From JBOHER01 sp050701115 (GTDB lineage Bacteria > Actinomycetota > Actinomycetes > Mycobacteriales > Pseudonocardiaceae): a stretch of 6,659 bases of DNA. The stretch's first letter is position 1. Each line of letters opens with the position of its first letter. Shown one piece after another: positions 1 to 6,304 of the stretch. The stretch spans positions 1 through 6,659 of the forward strand of contig JBOHER010000456.1 in assembly GCA_050701115.1 (NCBI GenBank), given 5' to 3'. The notes under the pieces were generated by a model. That model was not told the origin of the DNA. It saw nothing but the letters and a program-made list of their open reading frames with translations, and made no database searches. Both the position numbers and the translations under genes were made by a program.

Positions 1-265
1 GGCCGTTCACGCCAGTCGCGCCGCAGTGGATGTGGGCCTGCGTCACGTCCTCGATATTTGCCACGGTCACCCGGTAGCGCAGCTCAGTCGCATCGGTGTC
101 GAGCTGAAATGTCGACTGGCCCGTGGCGTTGGTGTCCACCGGGGGAACCTCCTCGGCGCCGCTCAGGTGAGCTCGGAAATTCTCTGGCCCGGCCGCTTGC
201 CCTGGCGCGGCGAGCAGCGCTGGGACGACAACGAGCAGGGCGAGCAGAATGAGACCTCGCTTCAT
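1..265 (-). CDS. Secreted CHRD-domain protein, N-terminal part (truncated by window edge)
   Basis: Reading the minus strand from the ATG at 265-263 gives 88 codons with no stop before the window edge. Residues 1-25 look like a Sec signal peptide: MKRG, then a hydrophobic run rich in Leu, Val and Ala (about residues 5-20), then APGQAA with probable cleavage near residue 24 or 25. The mature part begins a CHRD domain: FRAHLSGAEEVPPVDTNATG (residues 30-49), a strand LRYRVTVANI (62-71) and the histidine motif AHIHCG (77-82). CHRD domains were first described in chordin and also occur in many exported bacterial proteins, where their role is mostly unknown. An AGGAGGT ribosome site lies 5 nt upstream of the ATG, which fixes the start. 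The gene follows ltp3 on the same strand after a 107-nt gap. It has no evident link to sterol breakdown and is probably a separate unit. The domain call is good; a biological role cannot be given. Confidence 0.85.
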   Translation of the reverse strand, partial: MKRGLILLALLVVVPALLAAPGQAAGPENFRAHLSGAEEVPPVDTNATGQSTFQLDTDATELRYRVTVANIEDVTQAHIHCGATGVNG

Positions 266-372
266 CGTGAACCTCCTGTGCGGCGGGTGGCCCCGCGGCC
301 ATCCAGATTCCGCAACTTAGCATTATTCGCCTCTCCCCGCGGGCAGACCAGAGGGTGAACAGACGAACGGGC
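266..372. other. Intergenic region between ltp3 and the CHRD gene
   Basis: This 107-nt gap lies between the ltp3 stop and the CHRD start, both on the minus strand. It holds the CHRD ribosome site and an imperfect hairpin, GGTGGCC/GGCCATC (286-292 and 297-303, one G-T pair). It also holds a short A/T-richer patch (about 308-328) that could carry the CHRD promoter, although no convincing -35/-10 pair was found. No U-tract terminator is visible after ltp3. Confidence 0.5.
271..277 (-). promoter_or_regulatory. Strong ribosome binding site of the CHRD gene
   Basis: On the minus strand this reads AGGAGGT and ends 5 nt before the ATG at 265-263. It is the best Shine-Dalgarno match in the window. 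It supports the CHRD start codon even though the rest of that gene is not visible. Confidence 0.75.
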
Positions 373-1532
<1,160 letters not shown>

Positions 1533-1536
<4 letters not shown>

Positions 1537-2609
1537 CGTGTGCCCTCCATGACGGCGACCAGGTTCTGCTGCAACAGAGGCCCGTTGGTGGCGTGCGCGA
1601 GTACTTTGCTCGCCTCGCCGGTGAGAATTCGCTGCGCCGCCTCGCCGATCCGGGCCAGGCCGGCCGCGAACATCGGGTTCCCGGCCAGCACGCCGCCGGA
1701 GGGGCTGATCCGCACCGCCTCGTCGAGGCCGAGTGCATCGCGCAGGATGAGCTCCTGGTGGGTGAACGGCGCGTGCAGTTCCGCGACCTCGATGCCTGTC
1801 GCGTCTGCCGCATGCCCTGCGGCTTCGGTGGAGGGCGAGCGGGTCAGATCGCGCGCGCCGAGCACTGGGGAGTCCACCCGGTGCTCGATGCCGGTGATCA
1901 CCGCGGGTCGCTCGACGATCTCCCGAGCACGGTCCTCCGCGGCGAGAATCAGCACCGCTGCCCCGTCGGTGATGGGTGCGATGTCGTGTGCTCGCAAGGG
2001 ATCCGCGACAAATGGCTCATCGAGCAGGTCGGCGACATCGTAGTGTCCCGAGCGCTGTGCGTGCGGATTGCTTGTGGCGTTGGCCAGGCTGCGTGCGGCG
2101 ACCTCGGCCATGTCCTTCTCGCTCCACCGGCCGGACTCCAGCCCCAGTCGAGCTTGGAGTGCGGCGATGCTGATCGAGTCCGGCCACAGCGGCGCCATGA
2201 CGTAGGGATCGAGCTGCAGGGAGAGCACCCTGCGCAGCTGGCCGGCCGAGGACTTGCCGAACCCGTACACCAGCGCGGTGCTCACCTCGCCGGTGCGGAT
2301 CTTCACCCAGGCCTCGTACAGCGCCCACGCCGCGTCCATCTCGACGTGCGACTCGTTGATCGGCGGAAACGCACCGAGGGCGTCCACCGCCGAGATGAAC
2401 GAGAATGCTCTTCCGGCAAGGTAATCCGACGATCCCGAGCACCAGAAGCCTATGTCCGATTTGGACATTCCGGTGCGCTCGAACGCTTCGGCCAAGATCG
2501 GCACCAGCATCTCGACACCATTGGTGGTCGCCTGGGTCGCGCGGACACAGGGCGACTGGGCGAAGCCGACAACCGCGACGTTGCCCTGTGTTGGATCTGC
2601 CTCGCTCAT
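1533..2609 (-). CDS. ltp4: Ltp4, thiolase-fold (SCP-x type) sterol side-chain lyase
   Basis: A 358-residue thiolase-superfamily protein, divergent from its neighbour Ltp3 but with the same layout. It has an N-terminal VAVVGFAQSP strand, a nucleophile-loop equivalent INESHVEMDAAWALYEA (residues 84-100), HAPFTHQE (279-286) where thiolases have NEAFA, SPSGGVLAGNPMFAAG (302-317) and LAHATNGP (H339). No cysteine sits in the nucleophile loop (Glu90 at my hand alignment), and the GHP histidine is Asn311. Claisen condensation or thiolysis is therefore unlikely, and an aldol-lyase role like that of Ltp2 fits better. By family knowledge ltp4 is needed, with ltp3, for removing the C-24 branch of phytosterol side chains. 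It starts 7 nt after the DUF35 stop with a GAGGGAG ribosome site close to the ATG, and overlaps ltp3 by 4 nt. The three proteins may form one complex. It resembles Rv3522, as I recall that protein. Confidence 0.85.
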
Positions 2610-2616
2610 ATCTCCC

Positions 2617-3609
2617 TCACAGGTGTTGCGCGTAGGACGGGTAGGGCGCGTCGGGCTCGCCGGTCGGTCGGAAGTGGTCGATGTTGCGCAGCGTGGTATT
2701 CCATTCCTCGGGTGGCTTCCACGCGGCCCGCACTCGCATGCCCATCCGCACCTCGGAGGCTTCGCAGCCGAGCACCAGATGCAGGAAGGGGATGTCGGCG
2801 CCGTCGAGCAGGATGTAGGCGGCCACGTAGGGCGGCGTGATCCGCTGGCCGAGGAAGGGCACGTTGACGATGCAGAAGGTGGTCACGATGCCGGTGTCGG
2901 GCAGTTCGACTTCGGTGATGGTGGGCACCCCGTCGGTGGGGCACGCTCCGCGCGGCGGGATGTAGACCTTCTCGCACACCGGGCAGCGCTGGCCGATCAG
3001 CTTGCCGTCCGCCAGTCCGCGCAGGTAACGGCTCTCCTCGGGGGACACCGAATGCTGATAGCTCAGCTGGATCGGCGTGATGATGGTGCTCACCGGCTCG
3101 CCATCGGCCCGTTCGGCCACCGCCGGCTGGGCCGGGGTCGGCGCGGCGGGGGTGTCCGCCGGGGCTTCGGCCGGGAGGAAGTGCGCGATGTCGCGAATGT
3201 GTCCGATCGGCTCGTCGGCCCAGCGCACCCGTACCCGCATACCGGTGCGGATGTCGTCGGGGGAGGCCACGTCGACCGCGTGCAGCAGCGCGGTGTGGGC
3301 GCCGTCGAGTTGGATCAGTGCCCACGCGAACGGCCGCTGAATGGGTTGCCCGGCAACGGGATCGGCGCACCACGACCAACTCAACACGGTGCCCTTGGTG
3401 GCCACCTCGACGAAATCGGACAGTGGTGCCGCGGTTACCGGGTCGAACTCGACGGGCGGGACATGTACCCGTCCGTCCGAGCCGCGTACACCCTCGATGC
3501 GCCGCTGCGCGAGCGCGGTCATGAATCGTCCGAGCACCGGACCGAGCGACCGGGTGTAGTCGAAGCCGATCTCGAGTGGTGCGGACAGCGGAGCTGCTTC
3601 AGCGATCAC
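2617..3609 (-). CDS. Tandem DUF35 (OB-fold/zinc ribbon) protein, likely Ltp3/Ltp4 partner
   Basis: A 330-residue protein with two DUF35-type units, about twice the length of a single-unit family member. Unit 1 (about residues 25-146) has the OB-fold pattern ending in TGMRVRVRW and IRDIAHFLP. An Ala/Pro-rich linker follows (about 147-172). Unit 2 (about 187-315) repeats it, ending in MGMRVRAAW and LRNIDHFRP. Unit 2 has a zinc ribbon with Cys209, Cys212 and Cys223, but the fourth position is Asp226 (CPTDG instead of CPxCG). Unit 1 has lost the ribbon cysteines (GVRGSDGR, VPPVEFDP). DUF35 proteins are known partners of Ltp2-type aldolases (ChsH2) and of other acyl-CoA enzymes, so a structural or substrate-binding role with Ltp4/Ltp3 is inferred. 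The GTG at 3609 is chosen because unit 1 follows directly and no better start exists. No clear ribosome site precedes it, and a KstR-like site lies 8 nt upstream. It is the first gene of the operon and resembles Rv3521. Confidence 0.87.
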   Translation of the reverse strand: MIAEAAPLSAPLEIGFDYTRSLGPVLGRFMTALAQRRIEGVRGSDGRVHVPPVEFDPVTAAPLSDFVEVATKGTVLSWSWCADPVAGQPIQRPFAWALIQLDGAHTALLHAVDVASPDDIRTGMRVRVRWADEPIGHIRDIAHFLPAEAPADTPAAPTPAQPAVAERADGEPVSTIITPIQLSYQHSVSPEESRYLRGLADGKLIGQRCPVCEKVYIPPRGACPTDGVPTITEVELPDTGIVTTFCIVNVPFLGQRITPPYVAAYILLDGADIPFLHLVLGCEASEVRMGMRVRAAWKPPEEWNTTLRNIDHFRPTGEPDAPYPSYAQHL

Positions 3610-3615
3610 CTCATG

Positions 3616-3644
3616 AGTGAAACATGTTCTCGAAATGGGAGCAA
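3616..3644 (-). promoter_or_regulatory. Weak candidate promoter of the DUF35-ltp4-ltp3 operon
   Basis: On the minus strand, TTGCTC (3644-3639) is followed by 17 nt and then TTCACT (3621-3616), a poor -10. Transcription would begin near 3609, at the GTG itself, which would explain the missing ribosome site. The operator overlaps the spacer and the -10. The -10 match is weak, so this is tentative. Confidence 0.3.
3618..3631 (-). promoter_or_regulatory. KstR-like operator of the DUF35-ltp4-ltp3 operon
   Basis: The plus strand reads TGAAACATGTTCTC, matching seven of the eight fixed bases of TnnAACnnGTTnnA; only the last A differs. The core AGAACATGTTTC is nearly palindromic. It ends 8 nt before the GTG of the DUF35 gene, so a bound TetR-family repressor such as KstR would cover that promoter or transcript start. 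The operator consensus is known for the family; use by this operon is inferred from position and gene content. Confidence 0.75.
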
Positions 3645-3695
3645 GTGTCCGGGTGGTGTTGCTCCTCCGTGGGTGGCTGCCACGATCCGGAGGGG

Positions 3696-3724
3696 TTGCC
3701 GATATGTAGAACGAGTTCTAAGTT
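3696..3724 (+). promoter_or_regulatory. Candidate sigma-A promoter of the fadD gene at 3770
   Basis: TTGCCG (3696-3701), a 17-nt spacer and TAAGTT (3719-3724, fits TAnnnT). Transcription would start near 3731, leaving a leader of about 39 nt that contains the GGAG ribosome site at 3759-3762. The KstR operator (3707-3720) fills most of the spacer and overlaps the -10 by 2 nt, so binding would exclude RNA polymerase. The same arrangement recurs at fadD19. Confidence 0.55.
3707..3720 (+). promoter_or_regulatory. KstR operator, full consensus match, upstream of fadD
   Basis: TAGAACGAGTTCTA matches all eight fixed bases of TnnAACnnGTTnnA and has perfect 6-bp inverted arms (TAGAAC/GTTCTA) around a 2-bp centre. 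It is the best operator in the window and lies 49 nt upstream of the fadD ATG, inside the candidate promoter. KstR is the TetR-family repressor of upper cholesterol catabolism, released by steroid CoA thioesters. Its own gene is not in the window. Confidence 0.88.
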
Positions 3725-3758
3725 AAACGTATTCCCTTGCAGTGAACCAAGCGTGATC

Positions 3759-3762
3759 GGAG
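3759..3762 (+). promoter_or_regulatory. Ribosome binding site deciding the fadD start
   Basis: GGAG lies 7 nt upstream of the ATG at 3770-3772. An in-frame GTG at 3764 would be only 1 nt from it. The spacing therefore favours the shorter, 524-residue product. Confidence 0.6.
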
Positions 3763-3769
3763 TGTGGCG

Positions 3770-5344
3770 ATGAGTCAGACCCTGGGTGCGAAGACCGCGA
3801 CGCCCGGCCTGTGGTGCATAGCGGAGGAGCAGCCGGACCGCGTCGCGGTCGTGGACCCGGACGGCAAGGAGATCAGCTACCGCGAGCTCGCGGCCGGGGC
3901 CAACCGGTACGCGCACGGGTTGCGCGAGCTCGGGTTGGGTGAGGGCGACGCCATCGTGCTGTTGCAACCCAACGGTTCCGAGCTGCTCGCCGCACACTTC
4001 GCCGCGATGCAGATCGGGCTGTATGTCGTCGTGGTCAACTGGCATCTGGTCGCAGGCGAGATCACCTACCTGCTCTCCGATAGCGGCGCCAAGGCGTTCA
4101 TCGCGCACGGGCGATTCGCGGATGCCGCGGTACGGGCCGCCGATGAGGCGGGATTGCCCGTAGGGGCGCGATTCGCGGTGGGGGAGGTGCCCGGGTTCCG
4201 GCCGGTCAGCGAGCTCGGTGCGGGCGGGCCGGAGGGGCGGCCCGCCGACCGGACCACCGGCTCGCCGATGCTCTACACCTCGGGCACCACCGGGCGGCCC
4301 AAGGGTGTGCGGCGTCCGTTGACCGGAGCCGATCCCGACGAGGTTCCGCCTGCGGCCACTTGGTTCTTCGGCATCTTCGGGCTCGCGCCCTTTGACGATC
4401 ACGTGCACTTGTGCGGGTCGCCGCTGTACCACACGGCCGTGCTGAACTTCGTGGCGATCTCCATCCAGCTGGGCCACACCGCGGTGCTCATGGATCGCTG
4501 GGACCCGGACGGGATGCTCCGGCTGATCGAGCGCTACAGGGTCACGCACAGTCACCTGGTGCCGACCCAGTTCCGCAGGCTGCTCGCGCTGCCGGACGAG
4601 GTGCGGTCCGGCTATGACCTGTCCTCGCTGCGGAACATGATCCACGGTGCCGCGCCCTGCCCGCTCGAGGTCAAGCGGCGCATGCTGGAGTGGTGGGGAC
4701 CGGTCGTCACGGAGTACTACGCAGCGACCGAGGGTGGTGGGACCGCCATCAGCGGTGCGGAGTGGTTGCGCAAGCCGGGTTCGGTGGGGCGGCCCTGGCC
4801 GGGCTCGACGGTGACGATTCTCGACGATGATGGTGCCGAGCTGCCGCCCGGCGAGGCCGGCACCGTCTACATGAAGATGGGCGCGTCCACCTTCGAGTAC
4901 TACAAGGACAAGCAGAAGACCGACAAGGCGCGGGTCGGCGACCTGTTCACCCTCGGCGACGTCGGGTATCTCGATGAGGACGGGTACCTGTACCTGTGTG
5001 ACCGCAAGAACGACGTGATCATCTCGGGCGGGGTGAACATCTACCCGGCCGAGATCGAGGGTGAACTCGTCGTGCACCCCAAGGTCGCCGATGTCGCCGT
5101 GTTCGGAGTGCCGCACGAGGAGTGGGGCGAGCAGATCAAGGCGGTCGTGCAGGCCGCTTCCGGTGTGCAGACCGGTGCTGACCTGACCGAGGAGATCCTG
5201 GCGTTCGCACGGGAACGACTGGCCAAGTTCAAACTGCCGCGCAGCATCGACTACGTCGAGGAACTGCCGCGCGATCCCAACGGCAAGCTGTACAAGCGCA
5301 AGCTTCGCGACCCCTACTGGGAAGGTCGCGACCGAGCCATCTGA
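3770..5344 (+). CDS. Acyl/steroid-CoA ligase (ANL superfamily, FadD-type)
   Basis: A 524-residue complete adenylate-forming ligase that converts a carboxylic acid, ATP and CoA to an acyl-CoA, AMP and pyrophosphate through an acyl-adenylate. Visible core motifs are the P-loop YTSGTTGRPKG (residues 169-179), YYAATE (316-321), GDVGYLDEDGYLYLCDR (396-412, ribose-binding Asp397), hinge region DRKNDVIISGGVNIYPAEIE (411-430) and the C-terminal catalytic lysine in DPNGKLYKR (K506). The length is normal for the family. The ATG at 3770 is preferred over the in-frame GTG at 3764 because GGAG (3759-3762) sits 7 nt before the ATG but only 1 nt before the GTG. The gene is divergent from the DUF35-ltp4-ltp3 operon, shares its control region and has a full-consensus KstR site. 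The substrate is probably a sterol side-chain carboxylate or a cleavage product, but the sequence does not show which. It is more like FadD4-type ligases than FadD19, by recall only, so no symbol is given. Confidence 0.9.
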   Translation: MSQTLGAKTATPGLWCIAEEQPDRVAVVDPDGKEISYRELAAGANRYAHGLRELGLGEGDAIVLLQPNGSELLAAHFAAMQIGLYVVVVNWHLVAGEITYLLSDSGAKAFIAHGRFADAAVRAADEAGLPVGARFAVGEVPGFRPVSELGAGGPEGRPADRTTGSPMLYTSGTTGRPKGVRRPLTGADPDEVPPAATWFFGIFGLAPFDDHVHLCGSPLYHTAVLNFVAISIQLGHTAVLMDRWDPDGMLRLIERYRVTHSHLVPTQFRRLLALPDEVRSGYDLSSLRNMIHGAAPCPLEVKRRMLEWWGPVVTEYYAATEGGGTAISGAEWLRKPGSVGRPWPGSTVTILDDDGAELPPGEAGTVYMKMGASTFEYYKDKQKTDKARVGDLFTLGDVGYLDEDGYLYLCDRKNDVIISGGVNIYPAEIEGELVVHPKVADVAVFGVPHEEWGEQIKAVVQAASGVQTGADLTEEILAFARERLAKFKLPRSIDYVEELPRDPNGKLYKRKLRDPYWEGRDRAI

Positions 5345-5347
5345 CCT

Positions 5348-5383
5348 CGTGTCCGCGCGCTGGGCACGGGAACCGCGGACACG
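5348..5383. terminator. Inverted repeat between convergent fadD and echA19, likely bidirectional terminator
   Basis: CGTGTCCGCG (5348-5357) and CGCGGACACG (5374-5383) are exact reverse complements, forming a 10-bp GC-rich stem with a 16-nt loop. It lies in the 48 nt between the fadD stop (5344) and the echA19 stop (5393), where transcripts from both strands converge. No T-run follows on either side, which is common for proposed stem-only terminators in actinobacteria. The structure is certain; the terminator role is inferred. Confidence 0.65.
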
Positions 5384-5392
5384 CGCACGGGA

Positions 5393-6211
5393 TCAGCGCC
5401 CCCTGAAGACGGGTTGGCGCTTCTCGGTGAAGGCGCGAGGGCCCTCCTTGGCGTCTTCGCTGGTGAAGACGCCGACGCCAAGGCGGGCGTCGATCTGGAA
5501 CGCCTCGTCCTCGGGCAGCGCTTCGGTTTCGCGCATCGTCTGCAGGATGGCCCGCACCGCGAGCGGGCCGTTGGCGGAGATCTGCTCGGCGATCTCGAGC
5601 GCCTTGTCCAGCGCGGTGCCGTCCGGGACGACGTGCCCGATGAGGCCGATCTCCTTGGCCTCGGTCGCGGTGATGTGCCGTCCGGTCAGCAGCAGGTCCG
5701 CGGCGATCGTGTACGGGATCTGCCGCGGCAGCCGCACGGCGGAGCCGCCCATGGGGAAGAGACTCCAGCGTGCCTCCGAGATGCCGAACTTGGCGCTTTC
5801 GCCTGCCACCCGGATGTCGGTGCCCTGCAGGATCTCGGTGCCACCCGCGATCGCGGGGCCCTCCACGGCCGCGATCAGCGGCTTGGTCAGACGGCGGCCC
5901 TTCAGCAGGCCCTCGATCTTCGACGGGTCCCACCCGCCGCCGGACATCGCCCGGCCCGGGTCGCTCTTCGTCATCGCCTTGAGGTCGGCGCCCGCGCAGA
6001 ACGCACCGCCCGCGCCGGTGAGAACGCAGCAGCGGATGGACGGGTCGTTGTCCACGGTGTCCCAGGCCTCGACCATCAGGGCGAGCATCTCCCCGGTGAG
6101 CGCGTTGCGGGCGTGCGGCCGGTTCATCGTGACGATGAGCGTGTGGCCGCGCTGCTCGACCAACGCGTGCGGGCCGGAGTTGGTACCTGTTTCAACCGGG
6201 GTTGACGTCAT
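5393..6211 (-). CDS. echA19: EchA19, steroid enoyl-CoA hydratase
   Basis: A 272-residue crotonase-superfamily protein that adds water across the double bond of a steroid enoyl-CoA during beta-oxidation of the sterol side chain. M. tuberculosis EchA19 acts on 3-oxo-chol-4,22-diene-24-oyl-CoA. Visible features are TMNRPHARNAL (residues 28-38), the oxyanion-hole motif FCAGADLKAM (71-80), EGPAIAGGTE (117-126) with first catalytic Glu126, and FGISEARW (142-149) with second catalytic Glu146. Both acid/base glutamates are therefore kept, so a hydratase is expected. The end EGPRAFTEKRQPVFRGR is typical of the family. The reading frame stays open upstream as far as 6622, but the ATG at 6211 is chosen because AAGAGGT (6218-6224) lies 6 nt before it and the homologous protein begins about nine residues later. 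It is divergent from fadD19 across a KstR-like site, the same pairing as Rv3516/Rv3515c. The match to remembered Rv3516 is very close through residues 105-175. Confidence 0.93.
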   Translation of the reverse strand: MTSTPVETGTNSGPHALVEQRGHTLIVTMNRPHARNALTGEMLALMVEAWDTVDNDPSIRCCVLTGAGGAFCAGADLKAMTKSDPGRAMSGGGWDPSKIEGLLKGRRLTKPLIAAVEGPAIAGGTEILQGTDIRVAGESAKFGISEARWSLFPMGGSAVRLPRQIPYTIAADLLLTGRHITATEAKEIGLIGHVVPDGTALDKALEIAEQISANGPLAVRAILQTMRETEALPEDEAFQIDARLGVGVFTSEDAKEGPRAFTEKRQPVFRGR

Positions 6212-6217
6212 CTGGAC

Positions 6218-6224
6218 ACCTCTT
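6218..6224 (-). promoter_or_regulatory. Ribosome binding site deciding the echA19 start
   Basis: On the minus strand this reads AAGAGGT, 6 nt before the ATG at 6211-6209. It supports the 272-residue product over the long upstream extension of the open frame, which would run across the operator and into fadD19. Confidence 0.65.
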
Positions 6225-6260
6225 GGGGTACGAGTGCATATAGGGCGGCGGGCGACGCAT

Positions 6261-6274
6261 ATTGCCCATTGCCC
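6261..6274 (+). repeat. Tandem 7-bp repeat ATTGCCC x2
   Basis: ATTGCCC occurs twice back to back (6261-6267, 6268-6274) in the echA19-fadD19 control region. The second copy supplies the candidate -35 (TTGCCC) of fadD19; the first would supply another, 7 nt upstream. It could be chance or a small duplication of a promoter element. Confidence 0.5.
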
Positions 6275-6297
6275 GAAACGATAACATGTTCTAGTTT
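6269..6297 (+). promoter_or_regulatory. Candidate sigma-A promoter of fadD19 (leaderless)
   Basis: TTGCCC (6269-6274), a 17-nt spacer and TAGTTT (6292-6297, fits TAnnnT). The ATG at 6305 begins 7 nt after the -10, where transcription would start, so the mRNA is predicted to be leaderless. This agrees with the lack of a ribosome site. The KstR-like operator overlaps the -10 by 2 nt, as at the other ligase promoter. Confidence 0.58.
6280..6293 (+). promoter_or_regulatory. KstR-like operator between echA19 and fadD19
   Basis: GATAACATGTTCTA matches seven of the eight fixed bases of TnnAACnnGTTnnA; the first T is a G. It lies in the 93-nt divergent region and could control both genes. A KstR site in the fadD19-echA19 intergenic region is also what I recall for M. 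tuberculosis. Confidence 0.8.
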
Positions 6298-6304
6298 GGT
6301 GTAC

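Noticed and set aside
314..319. TAAGTT on the minus strand as a -10 for the CHRD gene
   Set aside because: The hexamer equals the fadD -10, but 17 nt upstream reads CCGCGG, with no -35 likeness.
330..354. Possible ltp3 terminator (CCTCT/AGAGG with a CCCGCGGG palindrome inside)
   Set aside because: The outer arms are only 5 bp with a 15-nt loop and no T-run follows; this is likely chance in GC-rich DNA.
3611..5116. 501-codon minus-strand frame opposite the fadD gene
   Set aside because: The plus strand carries all the core ligase motifs, while the minus frame is low-complexity and would run through the two KstR sites.
6212..6304. Promoter for echA19 on the minus strand (TGTACA, 16 nt, TATCGT)
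   Set aside because: The -35 has only four matches and the spacing is short. It overlaps the operator, which is suggestive but too weak to list as a feature.
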